Positions 12,708 through 24,564 of a DNA stretch of 64,000 nt are shown in pieces. Both the position numbers and the translations under genes were made by a program. This stretch comes from Ceratotherium simum simum. Taxonomy: Eukaryota > Chordata > Mammalia > Perissodactyla > Rhinocerotidae. The notes under the pieces were generated by a model. It saw nothing but the letters and a program-made list of their open reading frames with translations, ran no database searches and was not told the DNA's origin. The stretch lies in the NCBI RefSeq assembly GCF_000283155.1, contig NW_004454182.1:3408100-3472099 (forward strand). Direction: 5' to 3'. The number at the start of each line of letters is the position of its first letter. Positions within the stretch are counted from its first letter, which is position 1.

Positions 12708-14478
12708 AATTCATTATTTGTTGTTGAAAATTCAAAGCAAACAATGTGCATCAAATGGGGTACTGGCCTTCAGTTTGTGAATTTGTCTATGAAGAGAGTC
12801 CCTATATTTCAAGGATTGACAAAATAAACATATCTCCCCCACATACACTAGCAAGCAGAGCTGCCCCAATTCCCCTGTGAGTCTGTCCACCTTTTTCTTG
12901 AACGCATTCCTCTCACTGGAACTAAGACCTCTGCATCAGGGGTAATAGTGAATGGTATCACGTGCATTTCTACCCCTTGAATCCCAGATCCACGAATCTT
13001 GGCTACAAGAGAAATAACTCCATATATCGAATGCTAATTTAGAACATATACAACCTTCTGGAGAACCTTGCCCAGCCCCTCAAGGTATTGCCACATAGTT
13101 GGCACTATCACTGAGTCTTCAAAGGGCTATTCCACTGTTCTTCAAACCAGTTGTTTCAGGATGGCAGGGAACATAGCAAGACCAATAAATTCCATAAACA
13201 TGGCTCTATTGCTGTACTTCATTTATTTTTTTATTTATTTATTTTTTGTGAGGAAGATTAGCCCTGTGCTAACACCTGTTGTGTTAGGAACACACAGGTG
13301 TGTTTGCTGAGGAAGATTGGCATTGAGATAACAGCTGTGCCCATCTTCTTGCATTTCATGTGGGACATCTGCCACAGCATGGCTTGATAAGCTGTGCGTA
13401 GGTCCGTGCCCAGGATCCGAACCTGCGAACCCAGGGCCACCGAAGCGGAGTGCACGAATCTAACCACTATGCCACTGAGCCAGCCCCATTTACTGTGAAG
13501 TAGGTTTCTCGATCAGAATTAATGCTATGTGGAATCCCATCATGAGGCATTCTCTAAGAATAAGGCATTCTCTAAGTCCATGGATGATAGTTTTGGCAGA
13601 AGCATTGTGTACGAGAAAGTCAAACTCATATCCAAAGTGTCTACTTCAGTAAGAACAAAACACTGCCCCTTCCATAATGGAAGTGTTCCAACGTAATTAA
13701 CCTGGCACCAGGGAGTTGACTAATCACCCCAAGGAATGATGCCATATCAGGGACCCAATGTTGATCTTTGCTGCTGGCAGATCTGGTAGTCAGCAGCGGC
13801 CACAGTCAGAATGATCTTGGTGAGTGGAAATCCACGTTATTAAGTTTATGCATAACTTCCATCACTGCACCCATGGCCACTTTGTTCATGAGTCCATTGA
13901 GTGATAACAATGGCTAGAGAAGTGGCTAGAGAAAAAGGCTGACTGGTATCTACAGAATGGGTCATTGTATCTACTTGATTATTAAAATCCTCCTCTCTGG
14001 AGGTCACCGTTGGGTAGGCATTCACATGGGACACAAATATCCTCACATTTTTCACCTGTTCAGAAAGGTCTATCCACATACCTCTTCCTCAGATCTCCTT
14101 GTCACCAATTTTCCAATCATGATCCTTCTAAATTCCTGACTGCTAAATTCCTGACTATCCAGCCAAACCATTGGCCACAGCCCATGAATCAGTATATAAT
14201 CACACATCTGGTCATTTCTCCTTCTAAGCAAAATGAACAACCAGGTGCACTGCTTGAAGTTCTGCCCACTGGGGATATTTGTCTTCACTACTGTCTTGAG
14301 AGACGCCCAGAAAAGTGCTATAGTGCTGTTCACTTTTGGGTGGGACGCACACATTGCATAGTTTATTTTGTTGATCCTTGAAATACAAGGACTCTTCAGA
14401 GATAGACTAACAAATGGAAGACCAAACACTACCTCATGCACTTTGGTTGCTTTGAATCCTCAACAACAGATAATAAAT
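12708..14478 (-). pseudogene. ERV-L pol relic (RNase H to integrase region), broken
   Basis: On the minus strand, frames at 14441-14070 and 14079-13846 contain stretches typical of ERV-L pol across the RNase H C-terminus and the integrase N-terminus, including SHVNAYPTVTSREEDFNNQV and THEQSGHG. The two frames overlap in different registers, showing a frameshift, and further stops follow toward 12708. An ERE is inserted at about 13227-13486. No gag or polymerase-palm part is seen between this relic and the LTR at 14479, so the provirus has lost much of its interior. Short tandem duplications (AGGCATTCTCTAAG at 13544/13562; CTAAATTCCTGACT near 14128/14143) add breaks. It is a dead fossil. Confidence 0.75.
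13227..13486 (-). mobile_element. ERE SINE (minus) with an inverted-repeat scar
   Basis: T-rich tail at 13227-13247, GAGGAAGATTAGCCCTGTGC, then CCACAGCATGGCTTGAT, the B-box complement GGATCCGAACCTGCG, and the end GAGCCAGCCCC at 13477-13487. CATTTAT (left flank) and CATTTAC (right flank) are a probable target duplication. The normal GCCAATCTTCCTC body segment is replaced at 13281-13304 by text that is nearly the reverse complement of the preceding 15 bases. It is inserted in the ERV-L relic. Confidence 0.92.
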
Positions 14479-14877
14479 TGTATTAGTCAGGGTGCCCAGA
14501 GAAACAGAACTAATTTATAGGGCTATTCATTTTTAGGATTGGCTTATGTGATTAGCACACAGCTGGCAAGTCTAAAATCTGAGGGCCAGACTGGCAGGTA
14601 GGAAGTTCTGACAGGAGTGAATGTTTCAGTTGAGTCTGAAGATGGTCTGGAGGCGGAATACTATCCTTTTAGAGAAACCTCAGTCTTTGTTCTTAAAGTT
14701 TTCTACTGATTGTATGAGGCCCACCCACATTATGGAGCATAATCTGCTTCATGAAATTCTATGATTTAAATGTTAACCACACCTAAAAAAATACCCTCAT
14801 AACAACATCTAGACTGATGTTTAACCAACAACTGGAAACCATAGCTGAATCAAGTGACATATAAATTAACCCTCACA
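14479..14877 (-). mobile_element. MLT2-type ERV-L LTR (minus)
   Basis: It starts TGTATTAGTCAGGGTGCC plus GAGAAACAGAAC and ends AATTAACCCTCACA, the reverse complement of an MLT2 LTR. Internal landmarks are TGAGGCCCACCCACATTATG and ATCTAGACTGATGTT. Its U5 end abuts the minus-strand ERV-L pol relic, so it could be the old 5' LTR after loss of gag and the front of pol. It faces its sister LTR at 12029-12707. Confidence 0.8.
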
Positions 14878-15329
14878 CTTGTTAACCAAAAAAGGTGATT
14901 ATTAGGCCCAAACTAGATAACAAAGGCTTTTCATCAGGCACTTGGCACAGTGTCTGATACATAGCAGTTTTTCTACTATTACTACATATCATTATTGCTA
15001 CTAATACCATTATAATTAATACCACTCATACTACTCAGGTTGCTATTACTATTACTAATGATGGCATATTTTAATACTCTCCTACTCATTTCCTAAGTTT
15101 TGCTAGAAGATAATTATTCACTGTTAGTCAAATAGGTGCCACACCAATCCATTCAAACGTCTTAAAGCGTAATCAACTCACATGCATGTTACACTAAGGA
15201 ATCTCCCTTTCTTCTACAACCTACAATGCTGTATCATTAGTTTCCCTAGGGTGTTTGACTCAGTCTTCTCTTGTATACCATCAAGTTATGCATTCTATGG
15301 AAAAGCTAACACAGGAGTCTTGGAGGTTA

Positions 15330-15440
15330 GTAGTTTTAGCTTCAAATTTTGGAGCTGGTTATATAAACCTTGAGCCAATTACTTAAGTTTTCCAAGCCTT
15401 CATTCCCCTTCTGTAAATTGTAGACAATATGATCAATCTC
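15330..15440 (+). mobile_element. MIR SINE fragment
   Basis: GAGCCAATTACTTAAGTTTT followed by CCAAGCCTTCATTCCCCTTC and TGTAAATTGTAGA follows the core of MIR (…TTACTTAACCTC…TCAGTTTCCTCATCTGTAAAATG…). Ancient and diverged. Confidence 0.45.
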
Positions 15441-16640
15441 AGAAGTTTATTGTGCACATTTTTGAAGCTGAATAAGATTCATTTGCTCAGATCCAAATGT
15501 ATATTTATTCATGTTTCTACTAGTCTTATACTCCATATTACACACCAAACATCTTAAGAGTAGAAACCCCATTCTATGTGTGATTCAGTCCTCTTCTTCT
15601 CCTTCCTCCATTCCTTGCAAAGGGTAAGAAGGCACTAAACTAGGCAATAATTAATGATGACAATTATTTTACATGTATAATGTATATATGTATATAATTA
15701 ATTATACCATCAAAGATGTATAGTTAATATCTGCTAATTTTCTGAGATTCGCAGTAAAGTAGGCAGTGGATGAAGCAGTAGGCCATTGAGAGCAAAAATA
15801 GAGGAGTGGAGACAGGTGCAGTCCATGAAGAAAGCATAAAGCTTCAGAAAACAGAAGTCCATGGCAACAGGAGATTAGGGCACGCAAAGCTAAATTTTTA
15901 AATTAGCCATTTTACCCTGGACCATCACTAAACATTATTTTGGGCCTAATTGTCCCACAATTCTATTTAGTGATGTATTGATTTCTAAAATAGAATGACC
16001 TGTACCAACAGAGCCTGAGGCAAATTTTAAGTGCTAATACATTTTAGGGAGGGCAATCTCAAGGCATAGAGTAAGGAAAAATGGAGTGAAACAGGGAAGG
16101 GGATAACAGATACGAGGCAGTGCCCTACTGAGCTTCAGAGAAAGACACAGAGGTTGCACAGTCACATGTCATCTCTCAGGACAGAACTTAAAGGTTTACT
16201 TCTCCCTGCTCCCCGTTTAGGAAGGGGGAAAAAATCACATGTTTAGAAATAAAACTTACTATGATAATTCTACCTAGAAATAGTGCATCTCTACTTGTAA
16301 TATTTGCCTCCTTTAAATGAAGAAAGGTGTTGTATATTTGTAGCTATTTAAATGAACAGCTTTAACATGAAGAAATCCATACACAGTTTTGTTTTGTTTT
16401 TTAAAATAATTTTTTGAACCTAATTCCGTCCAACAAACAGATAGTAGGTTCTCCCAAAAACTCGACTTGAATTTAGGCTCAATAATCATTTCTCCTAGAC
16501 ATTTCTTTTATGTCTAAGCTGCTCCGATAACAGGTAAGCAGGTAAAAATTATAGACAATTACTCCTTAACAAGATTACAGCCCTACCCAGCATTTCTTTA
16601 TCAAACTCAATACAGTCACTGGAGCTTTTGTAAATAATTT
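15441..16640. other. Unique sequence, no gene seen
   Basis: No repeat or exon is supported. Low-complexity TA/AATTA text at about 15640-15710. Confidence 0.45.
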
Positions 16641-16644
16641 GTAT

Positions 16645-16850
16645 TTCTTTACTTATTCATTTAACTAGTGGTTACTGAGTGCCTAGAATGTGCTGAAAAA
16701 TCTATTATACACTAAAGATATGAAAGTGATTGAAACAAGACAGTTCCTACCTTCTGAAGCTTACGTTCTATCAGAGAAAAGCAGCATCAATAAAATTAAT
16801 TAATAAAATAAAATTAAAAAATAAAATTAATAAAATACACTGAGACATTG
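16645..16850 (-). mobile_element. L2 LINE 3'-end relic (minus) with AAAAT simple repeat
   Basis: TTATTCATTTAACTAGTGGT, then TGAGTGCCTAGAATGTGCTG, then CAGTTCCTACCTTCTGAAGC follows the reverse complement of the L2 3' end. An AATTAATAAAATAAA-type run at about 16790-16840 follows. Confidence 0.5.
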
Positions 16851-16929
16851 TCACTTTGCCCTTGGTGTTGCAAAGAAAACAAAAAGATTAATTCAATGTT
16901 TGCAATTCTGTCCTGGCCAGCAGTTTAAC

Positions 16930-17060
16930 TGCAGTACATTTTAAAACTTCTGATAACTTTAGTTTTCTCTACTATTAAATGGGGGTAATAATACCTTGCA
17001 GGATTGTTTTGAAGAGTAAAGGTAATCACATGTTTAGTACAGTGTGGTGTGCATCGTTGG
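16930..17060 (+). mobile_element. MIR SINE fragment
   Basis: ACTATTAAATGGGGGTAATA followed by ATACCTTGCAGGATTGTTTT and GAAGAGTAAAGGTAATCACA follows the MIR 3' half (TGTAAAATGGGGATAATA…TTGTGAGGATTAAATGA). Confidence 0.65.
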
Positions 17061-18720
17061 CAAGCAACAAATAGTGGACTTGGGTATCATAATGGCTGTC
17101 ATTCCAAATTCATATACAAATGAATTTTTAAGCAAAATCAAATATCAAATATATCAGATCAATGTTAAACCAAACAAACAAACAAAAAGCTGGCAATAGC
17201 TTTAGACACCAGGATTTGTTTTGGTGCATTTATTTTACATGTTTATTTTCTGCATCATTCAAATTTAGATTTAAAAACTCTTGAAGAAACTTGAGTCTCA
17301 AGGAAAGGATGGCATATTCATAGATGAAGGTCTTTGCCAAAAACACAGCCCATTAATTCTTCCTTGGTACAAGCTTCCAGTCCATTCTGCTTTTGTGTCA
17401 ATTTTTTGTCATGGTGTTTTAAACTACACACGGCTTGAGACTGGACTGCCTGAAGGATTGAAACTCCTGAAAATCTTCAGAGTGGAAGATGTGATGGACT
17501 CTCCTTTTGGCTCTTTAATTAGTTTCTAAAACTTTATTCTTGGAGCACCACTTCCATAAAAAAATGAATTCCTTTTGGAAGTTTGCCAAAGCTCATTTTA
17601 GCCACTGTCAGAAAATATATTTGGCCTGATTAACCAAGTCTATTTTTAAAAGGTGATAACCTAAAGGGTTGTTTTATATTTACTTATTAAATAAGAAGTA
17701 CAAGTTTTCTTCTATTGGTGCCTGTTTGTTTGTGTCCTTTCTCCGTGCTAGAAAATTGTTAAGTTTCTGTTCACAGGGGTTCATTTATGGCCTTGGAAGT
17801 TGTAGTTATTGCACATCAGGAAACGTGTCCGTTCGGAATTTACCGTTAACATGTTAGATAGCCATGTAATTTATGTGCTTCCAACTATGAACTGAAGAGA
17901 ATTCTCAGTTCAGTGTTTGCATCATTACTTTTCTTTGTTGACATCTTTAGGCCTAAGTGTTTAAAGCCTTCTCCCAGCTTCTGCATCCAGATCCTTTAGA
18001 GGCTTTGTACTTTCTACTGGTACCGGCTACAAGAATTGCTTTATTGCATGAGAAATGTTGATGATGCAATGGGCTCTTTTATTTTGATAGAACATGGCTG
18101 GCGACCTACCTGCTTTAATATGTCTTTAGCACACCCCTCAGATTGATGAGCCACTAGCTGCACACTGATCTAATAAAGCCCCTAATATAACTGCTAGGAA
18201 AGGTCACAGGCAAGAAATCTGATTGCACTGGGTAAATAGCTCTTCTACTATAGGCACAGGCAAGATTTTGTACTCCTTGCTCTTTCAAGAGTAAACGCTC
18301 CCATGCAAGCTTTACATGAGAGTGAGAAACCTGAGCCAAAGTAACTAATGTGGATTTTCTCATAATTCCAATATCCTTTGCAGTCCTCCTGTGCTCAGGA
18401 TATCCTCGATATATCTTTTCCCTGGACATTTCTCCCTTGGCCTTCACACTCTGGGCCCAGGACATTTTCACACTCCTCTTCCCTATCAACACTCCTCTAT
18501 ATGGTGTTCCCCGAAGATATGTTAAACTACTTTGAGAAGAATTGTTATCAGTCGACAAGAGTTTAATATGTTACCCTTACTAGGGGTTCTTTGATGTTAT
18601 TACAAGGGAGCTTTAATAACTACATCAAAAAAGGAAAAGAAGCCAGATGCACCTTCCCTCAGTTAGCACAGTTAATGACCTATCACTTATTACATTGAAA
18701 TGCAACCACTGATTTATTTT
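17061..18720. other. Unique sequence, no supportable gene
   Basis: Repeat-free by eye. The 82-codon plus frame at 17281-17529 and the 134-codon minus frame at 18154-18558 are the longest here. Neither begins with ATG (both TTG), neither has a recognised domain, and no splice or promoter context was seen. Base composition is less AT-biased than nearby, so a conserved non-coding block is possible, but the window cannot show it. Confidence 0.4.
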
Positions 18721-18724
18721 CCTT

Positions 18725-18852
18725 GTTTCACACTAGGCCGTGAGTTCCCAGGGTAGGTATGATATTCTATTTGACTTTGTATTCTCAGTGCTCAGAACAG
18801 TGCCTGGCACATACTGTGCTCAAGAATATTTGTTGTGTGAATGAATGAGTAG
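18725..18852 (+). mobile_element. L2 LINE 3' end
   Basis: GTGCTCAGAACAGTGCCTGG then CACATACTGTGCTCAAGAAT and TGTTGTGTGAATGAATGAGT is the characteristic L2 3' terminus (…CAGTGCCTGGCACATAGTAGGTGCTCAATAAATATTTGTTGAATGAATGA). Confidence 0.7.
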
Positions 18853-20477
18853 TATGTGATGCTCAGATAGTACAAGCCAACAGGCTGAAACTATATATTT
18901 GGAGAATAGGACCTTAACAGAACAATTTGTTGTTTTTCAATATGCAGCCATCTAAGTGATATTAGCCTGAGCATCATACATCTCAAACAAGCAAGCAAAC
19001 AAAAAGTATACTCCTGACATTGTGTGAACACAAAGATCTAAGGCATTTAACATAAGAATGTGTTCCACAGAGACGATGAGGAAGTGGCATTTTACTTCAA
19101 ATCTGTCCCAATCCCACATATCAAGAATAACAGCCCTCTAGGAGTCATGTCAGTTGATATACACAACCTATGAAGAATGAACCATGCATTTATTGTCTTA
19201 TTTAAAAATCAATTTGTTAATTTTTCCCATTTTAGAAGTCATGTATGCTTATTTTTTGATCAATTGATTTCTAAATGATGTACAGATGTTATAAGAATAA
19301 AAATCCTTGAATAAATAGTCATTCACATGGTTGTGATAAAAATATTTTAATTTATAATTTAGATTTATTTATCCTCAAAGAATGGCTTTTAAATGTCATT
19401 TGAAAATAATAAAGAATGCTCCCTGCACGAAAACTAAGCCATATATTTAACATTTTCAGATACTATTTTTCTTACTCCCTGGCATTTAACGTTATGCCAG
19501 CGTATGGGGGGTACAGTTATGTGTATTATTACTATACCAGCATGTTGGGCTTCTGTGTTTTGTTCACATTTTATCTAAAGGTAAATTACAACAAAATGAA
19601 AACAAAAATGTTACCATCATCCTATAAGTATTCATCAAGATATATTTTTAGATAAGTATTATTAAAGTTGGGAAGTTAAAGAAAGTTATAAAATACGCTA
19701 CTGGAAAGGTTAATTTTCCTTCCAACTTTAGAGAAGAGAAAGAGAAAGAGAGCTTTTCTTTCTAGCACTATAGGCTATGCTGAACTAATAGCAAGAAGTA
19801 GAATAAAATTGAAAATACAGAAATAAAATGTCCATTAAACTGGTATTCATTTTCAGAGAGCTACTATGTAGCATGTATCAACCATGTGAGTGTAATTACT
19901 GTACAGTTTTTGAAAAAATGTGGTGGGAGTCAGTTATTGACCAAGTCAGGACTTATTTTTGGATTTGTAAAAGAACTCTACGTTGGATAATAGCATGGTG
20001 TCAGCCCTGCATGAGAAAACTAAATGAATGATGAAGTCTAAATTGTTCTGAATGCCTACAAATGGATCAAATGGCATTCAAAATAATAACTCAGTTTTTA
20101 TTAGGACTGTGGCAATGCTCCCAACCTTTCACATACACATTCTTTATGGTACAAAATATGCTATATAAAATTACAAAAATATATCGTCATGGAAAAAGAA
20201 ACAAATTATAGAAAAGTAAAAATAATGGAATGAACTGCCTAAAACAAAAGAGAGAGAGAACTGCAGAGAAAATGGCAGCTCAATAATGTGTATTCAAAAA
20301 ATTTTCTAGTAAATGGAACCAAAGATCTCCCCACCTTGCATTCTATTACTCATTTATACTTTAAAAGCCTCGATGAATCAGGGCTAAGTTTTGTGTTCTA
20401 AAGATAATATACTTTGTGGTTATTCTCCTCTCTATGGCACTGACTCTAAAATTAAACTGGTTTATTAGTACACATAT
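18853..20477. other. Unique AT-rich sequence, no gene seen
   Basis: No recognisable element. Frames such as 19416-19655 and 19828-20031 lack domains. Confidence 0.45.
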
Positions 20478-20490
20478 AGAAAGAATATCT

Positions 20491-20747
20491 TTTTTTTGTG
20501 AGGAAGACCAGCCTTGAGCTAACATCCAATGCCAATCCTCCTGTTTTTTTTTTGTTTGTTTGTTTGTTTTTTTTGCTGAAGAAGACTGGTCCTGGGCTAA
20601 CATCCTTGCCCATCTTCCTCTACTTTATATGGGATGCCGCCACAGCATGGTTTAACAAGTGGCGTGTTGGTGCATGCCCGGGATCTGAACCCATGAACCC
20701 CAGCAGGGTGCGTGCACTTTAACTGCTTGCACCACCTGGCCAGCCCC
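20491..20747 (-). mobile_element. ERE SINE (minus) with exact target duplication
   Basis: Bounded by a perfect 13-bp target duplication AGAAAGAATATCT at 20478-20490 and 20748-20760. T-tail at 20491-20497, GAGGAAGACCAGCCTTGAGC, an internal linker expanded to (TTTG)4-like sequence plus long T-runs at about 20544-20574, then GCCGCCACAGCATGG and the end GGCCAGCCCC. The intact duplication argues for fairly recent insertion. Frames on both strands here are SINE noise. Confidence 0.95.
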
Positions 20748-20760
20748 AGAAAGAATATCT

Positions 20761-23410
20761 TGAGAAGATTCACTGGAAAAAATAAGACTACAGGAAAATT
20801 CAATTTCGTTTTAAAGCAGAATTCTTGTGGTTTCTATGCCAATATATTTCACATAATATCGTAGTATTTATTCCATGTTATTTTGATATCTCTACAAATA
20901 GAAAGATACGAAAGTCTTTCACCAATGTGTTAAATGCTGTTGGAGCTCGGTGATAGGGTTTTCACACTTCAACAACATCGTGGAACAATCTTCAAAATTG
21001 TACTGAAAAAGTAAGAGTAGGTGAATATCTGATATTTAAGGAAATGGATGAGAAACAGAAGAAATTAGGGGAAACAAAAGAAAATTCTGTTTCTGTCCCT
21101 CCCAACTCTAACATTAGACAAAACTCCGGGACAACGAGGTTTTCAACCCTTCCATATATATTGGCTTCAGTAACAGCTTACACTACAACTTAATTAAGCT
21201 TGGCCGACACAATGAAATCAATGTTCCCTTGGTAGTGGCATGAGCAATATATCATTTCTATCATTGGTCAATTTCACTGCTCGATCTTCAAACACACTAA
21301 GAGTATTTTCAGGTTATAATGACATTTGCTTTGCAAGTTCACTTTTTTTTTTCATAGCTACACTACCAGCTTGTACAGAGTGAAGGCTAACATTGAATTT
21401 CCAAGGTTTTAGAATGACCTGTGTCAGAACTCTTCTGGCATGAAATATTATGCATTATTCATAATGCCCAAACTCTTCAAAATTCAACAGGCATGATTTA
21501 ATTTCAGTCCAGTAGATTAGAATTAGTATGACATTTTTGGCATTGCTATTAATTATAATAATAAAGGAAACACAATTAATTATATGAATATTGCCAGAAA
21601 AGTCTATTAAATAATGTATTTTAAGAAATCCAAGTATATAGGCCTCAACTGTCATTTGTAATAGGCAATTAAAATGCATTTTTGTGTTCAAAAAATATTT
21701 AATTGAGCAAAAGTTTTTTCCTTCTTTTTTTTTTATGAATTTAATCATCTGTACAGAAACTTACTTGGTCAAAGTTAGAGTGGATGGACGGAAATTTCAG
21801 AATCCAATCTCTTATGCTGTACCGTAAGGTTCAAAAGCTTTGATCAATTATACAATAGCAGCCTTGAAGATCAAAGAATTCATAACTGCTAGTGAGCAAA
21901 TACGGAGAAGCAGAAGAACACTGGAGTGAAGTCATTCATAACCTAAAGTTACAGGAGAAAGAGAATAACGATCTTGGAATATATTTATTTTCCTGTTTTT
22001 TTTTTTTTCATGTAGAAAATAATGTTGGTGTGAACTGTCAAAGGTTACCAGTACATGTTTTAAAGTGAACATAATTCTAATTCTGGTTGCCTTTAAAAAT
22101 ATTTTAGAGCAAAAAATCTGTAAGTCATAATGTCAGGGAATCTTTTGAATTAAAATGCTATATCTTCCATTTGTTTTCCTTTAGACCAGTTCTGCATTGG
22201 CTTATAAATGCAACCACTGTGGAAGATGACCAAATGGTGCGCCCTCAGTGAGATCAAATTAATAGCTAAAATATATTTAAGGAAAAATATTTCCTTAATT
22301 CAATATATCAAAGTTCAATGTAATAGAATAGTTAGGTGGGAAATACCCTAGTCAAACATGAAAAATATTTTGTGAAATATATTTTCAGATATGCTAATGG
22401 CAGGGGTAAGAGGAAAGTATCTAAACTCACTTCGCAAAGATAAACCATGTAATTGTTTTATGCATTACATGAAATTTTATGTGCGGCCTTGTAGCCAATT
22501 TTCTTAATTAGTATAGACAATTTAAATAGCTTAAAGGTATTTCTTCCTTATTAAAAATTCTCTTTATAAAATGCTAAACTTACAAGAATAGATTTGTGAT
22601 GAATTCACTCTAAGAAGCATTTGTCAAATTTAGAGAATTTGAGAACAACATGCTAACATCTTGTTCATGCTGCTTATGTGTCTAATCCCCCTTCCCTAAA
22701 TTATTATTTTATTTAGCTGTTTCTTGAGAAGGACAGTTTTAACAAATCTGGGATTCTTAGTGGTCAGGCTAGTTCCACTGATCTATTCTGCCTGTTAGTC
22801 TACTAAATCAAATTTCATATTGCCATTTGTCTTCAGCATGTGTACAAGTATGTGCATTGTATGTTAGATTCTGTTTATTGCATTAAAAAGTGGCTTGATA
22901 TTTCTAGTGCTGTCAAGTAGTAATAGATCACATTTTTGAGAGTTTACCCTGTGATGGGAATTTTTATGTACATTTTGCATGCAATATGTGCATTCTAGAG
23001 GAATGGCTAAACCTCTGGTGAAATTAAAGAGGGGTTTGTGTAGTGAGCAAAATATAAATAAGGCGAAGCCTGGCAATGTAAGTGTGAGAAAAAGAACTTC
23101 GAAATTCTCTGATGCTGAAGAGTTATTGTATCCGTCTTTAAATTGGTAGAAAGTGATGTAAATAAATTAATTGCGCATAAATCCACACAGACTCTCCCAT
23201 TTCATGGGGTGGGGTTGGGGCTGTTACTGTATGGAAGGGAAACTCAGGAACTGCAGACAGTAGATCTCATTCTCTTGATGTAATGACTTATGTGATTTGA
23301 CTCAGATTGCTAGAAGCTTGCTAAGTTCTCCTGAGCTCCTGCTGCCCCCGAACTGGGGCATATCCACTCCAAAAGGAAAGAATATACAGAAAAGAAAGTC
23401 AACAACAGAC
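20761..23410. other. Repeat-poor AT-rich block (about 2.6 kb)
   Basis: No SINE, LINE or LTR is recognised. The text is rich in TAAT/ATTA cores, especially 21520-21640, and has a short hairpin AAGGAAA-AATA-TTTCCTT near 22280. The 97-codon minus frame at 21455-21748 is Ile/Asn/Phe-rich and has no domain. No promoter or exon can be defended. Confidence 0.45.
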
Positions 23411-23414
23411 TAAG

Positions 23415-23565
23415 AATATTGTGTACATTATCTAATTCTCATACATGCACCAAATATGAGGTGAATATTATTATTAAACTCATTTTGCAAGCCAGGAAAT
23501 TGAGGGTTAAGATGATTAAACAATTTACTCAAGATCAAATGGCTAGCTTTACCTACCCTAACACT
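23415..23565 (-). mobile_element. MIR SINE fragment (minus)
   Basis: TTATTAAACTCATTTTGCAA, then GCCAGGAAATTGAGGGTTAA, then CAATTTACTCAAGATCAAAT follows the reverse complement of MIR (…ATTTTACAGATGAGGAAACTGAGGC…TTGCCCAAGGTCACA…). Confidence 0.65.
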
Positions 23566-23769
23566 AAACGCTAACCCCCCTCCTCACAAAATGAAACAGA
23601 TCATATTCACAAAAGCAATGAAAATTTTAGCAATGAAATAAAAGTAAACATAAATGTGCTCACTTTATGCGAATAAACCTAAGGCTACATAGTTAGTAGC
23701 CAGTCGAAAAAGACTTGAAGATGTGGGAAAAGAATAACCTGTTTTTTCACCAGAGATCTAAAATCTATG

Positions 23770-23960
23770 AAGGTTTATTAATTCATTCGTTAAACAAGTA
23801 TATGTTAAGCCCATATATTCTAGACATTGGGTGCGCAGGGTTAAATGAGGATAGAAAAGACCTGTGAATTCAAAGCTTTGACAAATTAGTGCAGGAAACA
23901 GATAACATGCTGAAGGCAAATGAACAAAAAAAAAACCTAGAGGCTAAGAAAGCAACAGAA
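23770..23960 (-). mobile_element. L2 LINE 3'-end relic (minus)
   Basis: TTAATTCATTCGTTAAACAA then GTATATGTTAAGCCCATATA and TCTAGACATTGGGTGC follows the reverse complement of the L2 3' end. Diverged. Confidence 0.5.
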
Positions 23961-24064
23961 GTGATGTAAGAGTGCATGACTAGGTGGCTACATTGGATTG
24001 GGTGATTTGGAAAATCATCTCTATGGAGGAGCTATTCAAGTTGTAATAAGAATTACAGTAAGAG

Positions 24065-24262
24065 GAGCCAGCCCAGTGGTCTAGTGGTTAAGTTTGCCCA
24101 CTCTGTTTCGGTGGCCTGGGGTTCGCAGGTTCGGATCCCAGGCACGGACTTATGCACTTCTTGTCAAGCCATGCTGTGGTGGTGTCCCATATAAAATAGA
24201 GGAAGATGGGCACGGATGTTAGCTCAGGGACCACATTCCTCACCAAAAAAAAAAAAAAAAAA
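24065..24262 (+). mobile_element. ERE SINE, short form
   Basis: GAGCCAGCCCAGTGGTCTAG, B-box GGTTCGGATCCCAGG at about 24130, CAAGCCATGCTGTGGTGGTG, AGGAAGATGGGCACGGATG and a 17-A tail at about 24246-24262. It goes straight from the first GTTAGCTCAGG segment to the tail and lacks the second body repeat seen in most other copies here. Target duplication unclear. Confidence 0.92.
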
Positions 24263-24564
24263 TGACAGACAGAACACATTTATGTAAACATCAAGGGAAA
24301 GAGAAATGGAAATGAAGCTGTTATGTGGGAGCAGAATGGTTGAGGTTGATAGTGGCAAAAGATGAGTTCAGAAAAAAAGGGAAGAGACAAATCAAACAAA
24401 TTTTGTAAGCCAGATTAGGAGTATTCATTTTAAGGGACATGCCATCGTAGTGTCATTACTATAGTTCTGATAGGTGTGACTATTTGACAATTACATTAAA
24501 ATTCTCCCTCACAAAATGAGCACATATGTATAAACAATAGATAAAAATAAATGAAAAGCCTAAA

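Noticed and set aside
12530..12827. Small frames on both strands
   Set aside because: They read through the TA/TG microsatellite in the LTR.
14010..14381. 123-codon plus frame
   Set aside because: Antisense shadow of the ERV-L pol relic on the minus strand.
17281..17529. 82-codon plus frame in repeat-free DNA
   Set aside because: Begins with TTG, no known domain, no regulatory context.
18154..18558. 134-codon minus frame
   Set aside because: Starts at TTG, has no domain, no splice or promoter context and two overlapping plus-strand frames; chance is the simplest explanation.
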